From assembly GCA_964036665.1 (NCBI GenBank), contig OZ038532.1, forward strand, positions 13,720,537 through 13,784,536: 64,000 nucleotides of DNA, written 5' to 3'. The notes under the pieces were generated by a model. It saw nothing but the letters and a program-made list of their open reading frames with translations. It ran no database searches and was not told where the DNA came from. Positions 39,734 through 52,959 of the stretch are shown here, in pieces (within the stretch, counting starts at the first letter, position 1; each line of letters begins with the position of its first letter). The translations under genes and the position numbers were made by a program. This stretch comes from Gordius sp. MW1 (lineage: Eukaryota > Nematomorpha > Gordioida > Gordea > Gordiidae).

Positions 39734-41805
39734 TTGTCTTTTGTCAAAATGATAGTTCTCTCAGCTTAAAACCTCTTTTCCGAAGCCAATCGAGGATAAT
39801 AGGATTCTCAAATTGGCTTACTTTTATATATTTTCTCATGGTCTTTCACATAGAATTGAAAAAAATAAATATTCTACCTCAAAATTTTTCACATATTTTT
39901 CTTTGAACCGTATTCATCCGATGAAAGTTGTCGTTTTCAGACATGGTTTCTATGAACCCAAGTAAAAATTTATCAGAATCAGAGAAATGTTACTTTGAAA
40001 TCATGATCGCATAGTGCATTTTTGAAAAATTAAACACTCACGTTGCGATACAACAAACTAATCGCAACAATAAAACGTTGTCTTTTGTCAAAATGAATAG
40101 TTCTGGCAGCTTAAAACCTCTTTTCGGAAGTAAATCGAGGATAATAGGATTCTCAAATTGGCTTACTTTTATATATTTTTTAATGCTCTTTCACATAGAA
40201 TCGAAAAAAATAAACATTTTTACCTCAAAATTTTTCACATATTTTTCTTTGAACCGTATTCATCCGATGAAAGTTGTCGTTTTCAGACGTGGTTTCTATG
40301 ATACCAAGTAAAAATTTATCAGAATCTGAAAACTATTACTTTGAAATCATGATCGCATAGTGCATTTTTGAAAAATTAAGCACTCAAGTTGCGATATAAC
40401 AAACTAATCGCAACAATAAAACGTTGTCTTTTGTCAAAATGAATAGTTCTGGCAGCTTAAAACCTCTTTTCGGAAGTAAATCGAGGGTAATAGGATTCTC
40501 AAATTGGCTTACTTTTATATATTTTTTAATGCTCTTTCACATAGAATCGAAAAAAATAAACATTTTTACCTCAAAATTTTTCACATATTTTTCTTTCAAC
40601 CGTATGCATCCGATGAAAGTTGTCGTTTTCAGACGTGGTTTCGATGATAAAAAGTAAAAATTTATCAGAATAAGAAAACTATTACTTTGAAATCATGATC
40701 GCATAGAGCCATTTTCAAAAATTAAGCATCACGCTGCGATACAACAAACTAATCGCAACAATAAAACGTTGTCTTTTGTCAAAATGAATAGTTCTGGCAG
40801 CTTAAAACCTCTTTTCGGAAGTAAATCGAGGATAATAGGATTCTCAAATTGGCTTACTTTTATATATTTTTTCATGCTCTTTCACATAGAATCGAAAAAA
40901 AATAAATATTTTTACCTCAAATTTTTTCACATATTTTTCTTTCAACCGTATGCATCCGATGAGAGTTGTCGTTTTCAGACGTGGTTTCGATGATAAAAAG
41001 TAAAAATTTATCAGAATCAGAAAACTATTACTTTAAAATCATGATCGCATAGTGCATTTTTGAAAAATTAAGCACTCACGTTGCGATACAACAAACTAAT
41101 CGCAACAATAAAACATTGTCTTTTGTCAAAATGATAGTTCTCGCAGCTTAAAACCTCTTTTCGTAAGTCAATCGAGGATAATAGGATTCTCAAATTGGCT
41201 TACTTTTATATATTTTTTCATGCTCTTTCACATAGAATGGAAAATAATAAATATTCTACCTCAAAATTTTTCACATATTTTTTTTTGAACCGTATTCATC
41301 CGATGAAAGTTATCGTTTTCAGACGTGGTTTCTATGAACCCAAGTAAAAATTTATCAGAATCAGAGAAATGTTACTTTGAAATCATGATCGCATAGTGCA
41401 TTTTTGAAAAATCAAACACTCACGTTGCGATACAACAAACTAATCGCAACAATAAAACGTTGTCTTTTGTCAAAATGAATAGTTCTGGCAGCTTAAAACC
41501 TCTTTTCGGAAGTAAATCGAGGATAATAGGATTCTCAAATTGGCTTACTTTTATATATTTTTTAATGCTCTTTCACATAGAATCGAAAAAAATAAATATT
41601 TTTACCTCAAAATTTTTCACATATTTTTCTTTCAACCGTATGCATCCGATGAAAGTTGTCGTTTTCAGACGTGGTTTCGATGATAAAAAGTAAAAATTTA
41701 TCAGAATCAGAAAACTATTACTTTGAAATCATGATCGCATAGAGCCATTTTCAAAATTTAAGCACTCACGTTGCGATACAACAAACTAATCGCAACAATA
41801 AAACG
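39734..41805 (+). repeat. Copy of the 8.6-10.7 kb block, 31,117 bp away
   Basis: Markers 39734, 40078, 40424, 40769, 41116 and 41460 pair with 8617, 8961, 9307, 9652, 9998 and 10342 at offsets of 31,117-31,118. Diagnostic variants of the first five monomers recur in order (TTCTCTCAGC with CATGGTCTTTC; GATACCAAG; GAGGGTAATAGG; GGAAAATAATAAAT). The single-base offset change matches one extra A in GAAAAAAAATAAAT near 40894. Monomer 41460 differs from 10342 in its middle and tail (type C, T2). Confidence 0.88.
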
Positions 41806-42941
41806 TTGTCTTTTGTCAAAATGATAGTTCTCGCAGCTTAAAACCTCTTTTCGGAAATCAATCGAGGATAATAGGATTCTCAAATTGGCTTACTTTTATA
41901 TATTTTTTCATGCTCTTTCACATAGAATTGAAAAAAATAAATATTTTTACCTCAAAATTTTTCACATATTTTTCTTTGAACCGTATTCATCCGATGAAAG
42001 TTGTCGTTTTCAGACGTGGTTTCTATGATCCCAAGTAAAAATTTATCAGAATCTGAAAACTATTACTTTGAAATCTTGATCGCATAGTGCATTTTTGAAA
42101 AATTAAGCACTCACGTTGCGATACAACAAACTAATCGCAACAATAAAACGTTGTCTTTTGTCAAAATGATAGTTCTCGCAGCTTAAAACCTCTTTTCGGA
42201 AGTCAATCGAGGATAATAGGATTCTCAAATTGGCTTACTTTTATATATTTTTTCATGCTCTTTCACATAGAATTGAAAAAAATAAATAGTTTTAACTCAA
42301 AATTTTTCACATATTTTTCTTTGAACCGTATTCATCCGATGAAAGTTGTCGTTTTCAGACGTGGTTTCTATGATCCCAAGTAAAAATTTATCAGAATCTG
42401 AAAACTATTACTTTGAAATCATGATCGCATAGTGCATTTTTGAAAAATTAAGCACTCACGTTGCGATACAACAAACTAATCGCAACCTTAAAACGTTGTC
42501 TTTTGTCAAAATGATAGTTCTCGCAGCTTAAAACCTCTTTTCGGAAGTCAATCGAGGATAATAGGATTCTCAAATTGGCTTACTTTTATATATTTTTTCA
42601 TGCTCTTTCACATAGAATCGAAAAAAATAAATATTTTTACCTCAAAATTTTTCACATATTATTCTTTGAACCGTATTCATCCGATGAAAGTTGTCGTTTT
42701 AAGACGTGGTTTCTATGATCCCAAGTAAAAATTTATCAGAATCAGAGAAATTTTACTTTGAAATCATGATCGCATAGTGCATTTTTGAAAAATTAAGCAC
42801 TTACGTTGCGATAAAACAAACTAATTGCAACAATAAAACGTTGTCTTTTGTCAAAATGAATAGTTCTGGCAGCTTAAAACCTCTTTTCGGAAGTAAATCG
42901 AGTATAAACGGATTCTCAAATTGGCTTACTTTTATATATTT
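41216..42941 (+). repeat. 1,725-bp tandem duplication, left copy (ends approximate)
   Basis: Monomers with markers 41460, 41806, 42151 and 42496 recur at 43186, 43531, 43876 and 44221, offset 1,725-1,726. Shared rare variants include GAAATCTTGATCG near 42071 and 43797, AAATAGTTTTAACTC near 42285 and 44010, and ACCTTAAAACG. The ends of the duplicated segment lie inside monomers, so they are given approximately. Confidence 0.88.
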
Positions 42942-44666
42942 TTTCATGCTCTTTCACATAGAATGGAAAATAATAAATATTCTACCTCAAAATTTTTCAC
43001 ATATTTTTTTTTGAACCGTATTCATCCGATGAAAGTTATCGTTTTCAGACGTGGTTTCTATGAACCCAAGTAAAAATTTATCAGAATCAGAGAAATGTTA
43101 CTTTGAAATCATGATCGCATAGTGCATTTTTGAAAAATCAAACACTCACGTTGCGATACAACAAACTAATCGCAACAATAAAACGTTGTCTTTTGTCAAA
43201 ATGAATAGTTCTGGCAGCTTAAAACCTCTTTTCGGAAGTAAATCGAGGATAATAGGATTCTCAAATTGGCTTACTTTTATATATTTTTTAATGCTCTTTC
43301 ACATAGAATCGAAAAAAATAAATATTTTTACCTCAAAATTTTTCACATATTTTTCTTTCAACCGTATGCATCCGATGAAAGTTGTCGTTTTCAGACGTGG
43401 TTTCGATGATAAAAAGTAAAAATTTATCAGAATCAGAAAACTATTACTTTGAAATCATGATCGCATAGAGCCATTTTAAAATTTAAGCACTCACGTTGCG
43501 ATACAACAAACTAATCGCAACAATAAAACGTTGTCTTTTGTCAAAATGATAGTTCTCGCAGCTTAAAACCTCTTTTCGGAAATCAATCGAGGATAATAGG
43601 ATTCTCAAATTGGCTTACTTTTATATATTTTTTCATGCTCTTTCACATAGAATTGAAAAAAATAAATATTTTTACCTCAAAATTTTTCACATATTTTTCT
43701 TTGAACCGTATTCATCCGATGAAAGTTGTCGTTTTCAGACGTGGTTTCTATGATCCCAAGTAAAAATTTATCAGAATCTGAAAACTATTACTTTGAAATC
43801 TTGATCGCATAGTGCATTTTTGAAAAATTAAGCACTCACGTTGCGATACAACAAACTAATCGCAACAATAAAACGTTGTCTTTTGTCAAAATGATAGTTC
43901 TCGCAGCTTAAAACCTCTTTTCGGAAGTCAATCGAGGATAATAGGATTCTCAAATTGGCTTACTTTTATATATTTTTTCATGCTCTTTCACATAGAATTG
44001 AAAAAAATAAATAGTTTTAACTCAAAATTTTTCACATATTTTTCTTTGAACCGTATTCATCCGATGAAAGTTGTCGTTTTCAGACGTGGTTTCTATGATC
44101 CCAAGTAAAAATTTATCAGAATCTGAAAACTATTACTTTGAAATCATGATCGCATAGTGCATTTTTGAAAAATTAAGCACTCACGTTGCGATACAACAAA
44201 CTAATCGCAACCTTAAAACGTTGTCTTTTGTCAAAATGATAGTTCTCGCAGCTTAAAACCTCTTTTCGGAAGTCAATCGAGGATAATAGGATTCTCAAAT
44301 TGGCTTACTTTTATATATTTTTTCATGCTCTTTCACATAGAATCGAAAAAAATAAATATTTTTACCTCAAAATTTTTCACATATTATTCTTTGAACCGTA
44401 TTCATCCGATGAAAGTTGTCGTTTTAAGACGTGGTTTCTATGATCCCAAGTAAAAATTTATCAGAATCAGAGAAATTTTACTTTGAAATCATGATCGCAT
44501 AGTGCATTTTTGAAAAATTAAGCACTTACGTTGCGATAAAACAAACTAATCGCAACAATAAAACGTTGTCTTTTGTCAAAATGAATAGTTCTGGCAGCTT
44601 AAAACCTCTTTTCGGAAGTAAATCGAGTATAAACGGATTCTCAAATTGGCTTACTTTTATATATTT
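42942..44666 (+). repeat. 1,725-bp tandem duplication, right copy (ends approximate)
   Basis: Markers are at 43186, 43531, 43876, 44221 and 44566. The crossover is preserved in the hybrid monomer at 42841-43185, whose head has GAGTATAAACGG (as 44566) while its body has GGAAAATAATAAAT, GTTATCG and GAACCC (as 41116). The switch lies between 42911 and 42963. Small private changes include a loss in CCATTTTAAAATTTAAGC near 43475. Confidence 0.88.
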
Positions 44667-46432
44667 TTTCATGCTCTTTCGCATAGAATCGAAAAAAATA
44701 AATATTTTTACCTCAAATTTTTTCACATATTTTTCTTTCAACCGTATGCATCCGATGAGAGTTGTCGTTTTCAGACGTGGTTTCGATGATAAAAAGTAAA
44801 AATTTATCAGAATCAGAAAACTATTACTTTAAAATCATGATCGCATATTGCATTTTTGAAAAATTAAGCAATCACGTTGCGATACAACAAACTAATCGCA
44901 ACAATAAAACGTTGTCTTTTGTCAAAATGATAGTTCTCGCAGCTTAAAACCTCTTTTCGGAAGTCAATCGAGGATAATAGGATTCTCAAATTGGCTTACT
45001 TTTACATATTTTTTCATGCTCTTTCACATAGAATTGAAAAAAATAAATATTCTAGCTCAAAATTTTTCACATATTTTTCTTTGAAATGTATTCATCCGAT
45101 GAAAGTTGTCGTTTTCAGACATGGTTTCTGTGAACCCAAGTAAAAATTTATCAGAATCAGAGAAATGTTACTTTGAAATCATGCTCACGTTGCGATACAA
45201 CAAACTAATCGCAACAATAAAACGTTGTCTTTTGTCAAAATGAATAGTTCTGACAGCTTAAAACCTCTTTTCGGGAGTAAATCGAGGATAATAGGATTCT
45301 CAAATTGGCTTACTTTTATATATTTTTTAATGCTCTTTCACATAGAATCGAAAAAAATAAACATTTTTACCTCAAAATTTTTCACATATTTTTCTTTCAA
45401 CCGTATGCATCCGATGAAAGTTGTCGTTTTCAGACGTGGTTTCGATGATAAAAAGTAAAAATTTATCAGAATCAGAAAACTATTACTTTGAAATCATGAT
45501 CGCATAGAGCCATTTTCAAAAATTAAGCATCACGCTGCGATACAACAAACTAATCGCAACAATAAAACGTTGTCTTTTGTCAAAATGATAGTTCTCGCAG
45601 CTTAAAACCTCTTTTCGGAAGTCAATCGAGGATAATAGGATTCTCAAATTGGCTTACTTTTATATATTTTTTCATGCTCTTTCACATAGAATTGAAAAAA
45701 ATAAATATTCTACCTCAAAATTTTTCACATATTTTTCTTTGAACCGTATTCATCCGATGAAAGTTGTCGTTTTCAGACGTGGTTTCTATGCACCCAAGTA
45801 AAAATTTATCAGAATCAGAGAAATGTTACTTTGAAATCACATTTTTTCATGCTCTTTCACATAGAATCGAAAAAAATAAATATTTTTACCGTAAAATTTT
45901 TCACATATTTTTCTTTCAACCGTATGCATCCGATGAAAGTTCTCGTTTTCAGACGTGGTTTTGATGATAAAAAGTAAAAATTTATCAGAATCAAAAAATT
46001 ATTACTTTGAAATCATGATCGCATAGAGCCATTTTCAAAAATTAAGCATCACGTTGCGATACAACAAACTAATCGCAACAATAAAACGTAGTCTTTTGTC
46101 AAAATGATAGTTCTCGCAGCTTAAAACCTCTTTTCGGAAGTCAATCGAGGATAATAGGATTCTCAAATTGGCTTACTTTTATATATTTTTTCATGCTCTT
46201 TCACATAGGATTGAAAAAAATAAATATTTTTACCTCAAAATTTTTCACATATTTTTCTTTCAACCGTATGCATCAGATGAAAGTTGTCGTTTTCAGACGT
46301 GGTTTCGATGATAAAAAGTAAAAATTTATCAGAATCAGAAAACTATTACTTTGAAATCATGATCGCATAGAGCCATTTTCAAAAATTTAGCATCACGTTG
46401 CGATACAACAAACTAATCGCAACAATAAAACT
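44566..46432 (+). repeat. Fourth occurrence of the 1.86 kb HOR (diverged end)
   Basis: Markers are at 44566, 44912, 45225, 45570 and 46089. The order is GTATAAACGG A monomer, 31-bp-deleted B monomer, TCTGACAGC A monomer, then the 519-bp junction-deleted segment, as at 35008 and 36871. The last monomer (46089) differs from the earlier copies: its phase marker reads ACGTAGTC, and it has a type C middle (CATCAGATG) and a T2 tail. Confidence 0.85.
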
Positions 46433-48496
46433 TTGTCTTTTGTCAAAATGAATAGTTCTGGCAGCTTAAAACCTCTTTTCGGAAGTAAATCGAGGATAAT
46501 AGGATTCTCAAATTGGCTTACTTTTATATATTTTTTCATGCTCTTTCACATAGAATCGAAAAAAATAAATATTTTTACCTCAAAATTTTTCACATATTTT
46601 TCTTTCAACCGTATGCATCCGATGAAAGTTGTCGTTTTCAGACGTGGTTTCGATGATAAAAAGTAAAAATTTATCAGAATCAGAAAACTATTACTTTAAA
46701 ATCATGATCGCATAGTGCATTTTTGAAAAATTAAGCACTCACGTTGCGATACAACAAACTAATCGCAACAATAAAACGTTGTCTTTTGTCAAAATGATAG
46801 TTCTCGCAGCTTAAAACCTCTTTTCGGAAGTAAATCGAGGATAATAGAATTCTCAAATTGGCTTACTTTTATATATTTTTCATGCTCTTTCACATAGAAT
46901 TGAAAAAAATAGATATTCTTACCTCAAATTTTTTCACATATTTTTCTTTGAAACGTATTCATCCGATGAAAGTTGTCGTTTTCAGACGTGGTTTCTATGA
47001 TCCAAGTAAAAATTTATCAGAATCAGAGAAATGTTACTTTGAAATCATGATCGCATAGTGCATTTTTGAAAAATTAAACACTCACGTTGCGATACAACAA
47101 ACTAATCGCAACAATAAAACGTTGTCTTTTGTCAAAATGAATAGTTCTGGCAGCTTAAAACCTCTTTTCGGAAGTAAATCGAGGATAATAGGATTCTCAA
47201 ATTGGCTTACTTTTATATATTTTTTCATGCTCTTTCACATAGAATTGAAAAAAATAAATATTTTTACCTCAAAATTTTTCACATATTTTTCTTTGAACCG
47301 TATTCATCCGATGAAAGTTGTCGTTTTCAGACGTGGTTTCTATGATCCCAAGTAAAAATTTATCAGAATCTGAAAACTATTACTTTGAAATCATGATCGC
47401 ATAGAGCCATTTTCAAAAATTAAGCATCACGTTGCGATACAACAAACTAATCGCAACAATAAAACGTTGTCTTTTGTCAAAATGATAGTTCTCGCAGCTT
47501 AAAACCTCTTTTCGGAAGTCAATCGAGGATAATAGGCTTCTTAAGTTGGCTTACTTTTATATATTTTTTCATGCTCTTTCACATAGAATTGAAAAAAATA
47601 AATATTTTTACCTCAAAATTTTTCACATATTTTTCTTTGAACCGTATTCATCCGATGAATGTTGTCGTTTTCCGACGTGGTTTCTATGATCCCAAGTAAA
47701 AATTTATCAGAATCTGAAAACTATTACTTTGAAATTATGATCGCATAGAGCCATTTTCAAAAATTAAGCATCACGTTGCGATACAACAAACTAATCGCAA
47801 CAATAAAACGTTGTCTTTTGTCAAAATGATAGTTCTCGCAGCTTAAAACCTCTTTTCGGAAGTCAATCGAGGATAATAGGCTTCTCAAGTTGGCTTACTT
47901 TTATATATTTTTTCATGCTCTTTCACATAGAATTGAAAAAAATAAATATTTTTACCTCAAAATTTTTCACATATTTTTCTTAGAACCGTATTCATCCGAT
48001 GAATGTTGTCGTTTTCCGACGTGGTTTCTATGATCCCAAGTAAAAATTTATCAGAATCAGAGAAATGTTACTTTGAAATCATGATCGCATAGTGCATTTT
48101 TGAAAAATTAAACACTCACGTTGCGATACAACAAACTAATCGCAACAATAAAACGTTGTCTTTTGTCAAAACGAATAGTTCTGGCAGCTTAAAACCTCTT
48201 TTCGGAAGTAAATCGAGGATAATAGGATTCTCGAATTGGCTTACTTTTATATATATTTTCCTTTCACATAGAATTGAAAAAAATAAATATTTTTACCTCA
48301 AAATTTTTCACATATTTTTCTTTGAACCGTATTCATCCGATGAAAGTTGTCGTTTTCAGACGTGGTTTCTATGATCCCAAGTAAAAATTTATCAGAATCT
48401 AAAAACTATTACTTTGAAATGATAATCGCATAGAGCAGTTTTCAAAAATTCAGCACTCACGTTGCGATACAACAAACTAATCGCAACAATAAAACG
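46433..48496 (+). repeat. Transition to the downstream subfamily, with a tandem monomer pair
   Basis: Markers are at 46433, 46779, 47122, 47467, 47811 and 48156. The phase marker at 46433 is CTTTGTC. The head at 46779 is B-like but has GTAAATC. Monomers 47467 and 47811 are a recent pair that share GGCTTCT, AAGTTGGC, GATGAATGTTG and TTTTCCGACG. At about 48420 the T3 tail (GATAATCGCATAGAGCAG) appears for the first time, together with the TATATATATTTTCCTTTCAC deletion that becomes common downstream. Confidence 0.82.
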
Positions 48497-50892
48497 TTGT
48501 CTTTTGTCAAAATGAATAGTTCTGGCAGCTTAAAACCTCTTTTCGGAAGTAAATCGAGGATAATAGGATTCTCAAATTGGCTTACTTTTATATAATTTTT
48601 CATGCTCTTTCACATAGAATTGAAAAAAATAAATATTTTTACCTCAAAATTTTTCACATATTTTTCTTTGAACCGTATTCATCCGATGAAAGTTGTTGTT
48701 TTCAGACGTGGTTTCTATGATCCCAAGTAAAAATTTATCAGAATCTGAAAACTATTACTTTGAAATCATGATCGCATAGAGCCATTTTCAAAAATTAAGC
48801 ATCACGTTGCGATACAACAAACTAATCGCAACAATAAAACGTTGTCTTTTGTCAAAATGAATAGTTCTGGCAGCTTAAAACCTCTTTTCGGAAGTAAATC
48901 GAGGATAATAGGATTCTCAAATTGGCTTACTTTTATATATTTTTTCATGCTCTTTCACATAGAATTGAAAAAAATAAATATTTTTACCTCAAAATTTTTC
49001 ACATATTTTTCTTTGAACCGTATTCATCCGATGAAAGTTGTCGTTTTCAGACGTGGTTTCTATGATCCCAAGTAAAAATTTATCAAAATCTGAAAACTAT
49101 TACTTTGAAATCATGATCGCATAGAGCCATTTTCAAAAATTAAGCATCACGTTGCGATACAACAATCTAATCGCAACAATAAAACGTTGTCTTTTGTCAA
49201 AATGATAGTTCTCGCAGCTTAAAACCTCTTTTCGGAAGTCAATCGAGGATAATAGGATTCTCAAATTGGCTTACTTTTATATATTTTTTCATGCTCTTTC
49301 ACATAGAATTGAAAAAAATAAATATTTTTACCTCAAAATTTTTCACATATTTTTCTTTGAACCGTATTCATCCGATGATAGTTGTCGTTTTCAGACGTGG
49401 TTTCTATGATCCCAAGTAAAAATTTATCAGAATCAGAGAAATGTTACTTTGAAATCATGATCGCATAGTGCATTTTTGAAAAATTAAACACTCACGTTGC
49501 GATACAACAAACTAATCGCAACAATAAAACGTTGTCTTTTGTCAAAATGAATAGTTCTGGCAGCTTAAAGCCTCTTTTCGGAAGTAAATCGAGGATAATA
49601 GGATTCTCAAATTGGCTTACTTTTATATATTTTTTCATGCTCTTTCACATAGAATCGAAAAAAAAATAAATAAATTTTTCACATATTTTTCTTTCAACCG
49701 TATTCATCCGATGAAAGTTGTCGTTTTCAGACGTGGTTTCTATGATCCCAAGTAAAACTTTATCAGAATCTAAAAACTATTACTTTGAAATGATAATCGC
49801 ATAGAGCAGTTTTCAAAAATTCAGCACTCACGTTGCGATGCAACAATCTAATCGCAACAATAAAACGTTGTCTTTTGTCAAAATGAATAGTTCTGGCAGC
49901 TTAAAACCTCTTTTCGGTAGTAAATCGAGGATAATAGGATTCTCAAATTGGCTTACTTTTATATAATTTTTCATGCTCTTTCACATAGAATCGAAAAAAA
50001 TAAATATTTTGTACATCAAAATTTTTCACATATTTTTCTTTCAACCGTATGCATCCGATGAAAGTTGTCGTTTTCAGACGTGGTTTCGATGATAAAAAGT
50101 AAAAATTTATCAGAATCAGAAAACTATTACTTTGAAATCATGATCGCATAGAGCCATTTTCAAAAATTAAGCATCACGTTGCGATACAACAAACTAATCG
50201 CAACAATAAAACGTTGTCTTTTGTCAAAATGATAGTTCTCGCAGCTTAAAACCTCTTTTCGGAAGTCAATCGAGGATAATAGGATTCTCAAATTGGCTCA
50301 CTTTTATATATATTTTCCTTTCACATAGAATTGAAAAAAATAAATATTCTTACCTCAAAATTTTTCACATATTTTTCTTTGAACCGTATTCATCCGATGA
50401 AAGTTGTCGTTTTCAGACGTGGTTTCTATGATCCCAAGTAAAAATTTATCAGAATCTAAAAACTATTACTTTGAAATGATAATCGCATAGAGCAGTTTTC
50501 AAAAATTCAGCACTCACGTTGCGATACAACAAACTAATCGCAACATTAAAACGTTGTCTTTTGTCAAAATGATAGTTCTCGCAGCTTAAAACCTCTTTTC
50601 GGAAGTCAATCGAGGATAATAGGATTCTCAAATTGGCTTTCTTTTATATATATTTTCCTTTCACATAGAATTGAAAAAATAAATATTTTTACCTCAAAAT
50701 TTTTCACATATTTTTCTTTGAACCGTATTCATCCGATGAAAGTTGTCGTTTTCAGACGTGGTTTCTATGATCCCAAGTAAAAATTTATCAGAATCTAAAA
50801 ACTATTACTTTGAAATGATAATCGCATAGAGCAGTTTTCAAAAATTCAGCACTCACGTTGCGATACAACAAACTAATCGCAACAATAAAACG
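48497..50892 (+). repeat. 7-monomer HOR (2,396 bp), copy 1
   Basis: Markers are at 48497, 48842, 49187, 49532, 49868, 50214 and 50554. The first four recur 2,396 bp downstream and the next two 2,406 bp downstream. Most of the change in offset is a local deletion in the monomer at 49532, where the ATTTTTACCTCAAA stretch near 49672 is missing. The monomer at 49868 has the rare CGGTAGTAAATC and TATTTTGTACATC. Confidence 0.87.
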
Positions 50893-52959
50893 TTGTCTTT
50901 TGTCAAAATGAATAGTTCTGGCAGCTCAAAACCTCTTTTCGGAAGTAAATCGAGGATAATAGGATTCTCAAATTGGCTTACTTTTATATAATTTTTCATG
51001 CTCTTTCACATAGAATTGAAAAAAATTAATATTTTTACCTCAAAATTTTTCACATATTTTTCTTTGAACCGTATTCATCCGATGAAAGTTGTTGTTTTCA
51101 GACGTGGTTTCTATGATCCCAAGTAAAAATTTATCAGAATCTGAAAACTATTACTTTGAAATCATGATCGCATAGAGCCATTTTCAAAAATTAAGCATCA
51201 CGTTGCGATACAACAAACTAATCGCAACAATAAAACGTTATCTTTTGTCAAAATGAATAGTTCTGGCAGCTTAAAACCTCTTTTCGGAAGTAAATCGAGG
51301 ATAATAGGATTCTCAAATTGGCTTACTTTTATATATTTTTTCATGCTCTTTCACATAGAATTGAAAAAAATAAATATTTTTACCTCAAAATTTTTCACAT
51401 ATTTTTCTTTGAACCGTATTCATCCGATGAAAGTTGTCGTTTTCAGACGTCGTTTCTATGATCCCAAGTAAAAATTTATCAAAATCTGAAAACTATTACT
51501 TTGAAATCATGATCGCATAGAGCCATTTTCAAAAATTAAGCATCACGTTGCGATACAACAAACTAATCGCAACAATAAAACGTTGTCTTTTGTCAAAATG
51601 ATAGTTCTCGCAGCTTAAAACCTCTTTTCGGAAGTCAATCGAGGATAATAGGATTCTCAAATTGGCTTACTTTTATATATTTTTTCATGCTCTTTCACAT
51701 AGAATTGAAAAAAATAAATATTTTTACCTCAAAATTTTTCACATATTTTTCTTTGAACCGTATTCATCCGATGATAGTTGTCGTTTTCAGACGTGGTTTC
51801 TATGATCCCAAGTAAAAATTTATCAGAATCAGAGAAATGTTACTTTGAAATCATGATCGCATAGTGCATTTTTGAAAAATTAAACACTCACGTTGCGATA
51901 CAACAAACTAATCGCAACAATAAAACGTTGTCTTTTGTCAAAATGAATAGTTCTGGCAGCTTAAAACCTCTTTTCGGAAGTAAATCGAGGATAATAGGAT
52001 TCTCAAATTGGCTTACTTTTATATATTTTTTCATGCTCTTTCACATAGAATCGAAAAAAATAAATATTTTTACCTCAAAATTTTTCACATATTTTTCTTT
52101 CAACCGTATTCATCCGATGAATGTTGTCGTTTTCAGACGTGGTTTCTATGATCCCAAGTAAAAATTTATCAGAATCTAAAAACTATTACTTTGAAATGAT
52201 AATCGCATAGAGCAGTTTTCAAAAATTCAGCACTCACGTTGCGATGCAACAAACTAATCGCAACAATAAAACGTTGTCTTTTGTCAAAATGAATAGTTCT
52301 GGCAGCTTAAAACCTCTTTTCGGTAGTAAATCGAGGATAATAGGATTCTCAAATTGGCTTACTTTTATATATTTTTTCATGCTCTTTCACATAGAATCGA
52401 AAAAAACAAATATTTTGTACATCAAAATTTTTCACATATTTTTCTTTCAACCGTATGCATCCGATGAAAGTTGTCGTTTTCAGACGTGGTTTCGATGATA
52501 AAAAGTAAAAATTTATCAGAATCAGAAAACTATTACTTTGAAATCATGATCGCATAGAGCCATTTTCAAAAATTAAGCATCACGTTGCGATACAACAAAC
52601 TAATCGCAACAATAAAACGTTGTCTTTTGTCAAAATGAATAGTTCTCGCAGCTTAAAACCTCTTTTCGGAAGTCAATCGAGGATAATAGGATTCTCAAAT
52701 TGGCTCACTTTTATATATATTTTCCTTTCACATAGAATTGAAAAAATAAATATTCTTACCTCAAAATTTTTCACATATTTTTCTTTGAAACGTATTCATC
52801 CGATGAAAGTTGTCGTTTTCAGACGTGGTTTCTGTGATCCCAAGTAAAAATTTATCAGAATACGAGAAATGTTACTTTGAAATCATGATCGCATAGTGCA
52901 TTTTTGAAAAATTAAACACTCACGTTGCGATACAACAAACTAATCGCAACAATAAAACG
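50893..52959 (+). repeat. 7-monomer HOR, copy 2 (six of seven monomers)
   Basis: Markers are at 50893, 51238, 51583, 51928, 52274 and 52620. The order of subtypes follows copy 1, including CGGTAGTAAATC and TTTTGTACATC in the fifth. The phase marker at 51238 is TTATC instead of TTGTC. The monomer at 52620 has a mixed head, ATGAATAGTTCTCGC with GTCAATC, which is type A length with type B bases, and it starts the next HOR series. Confidence 0.85.
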
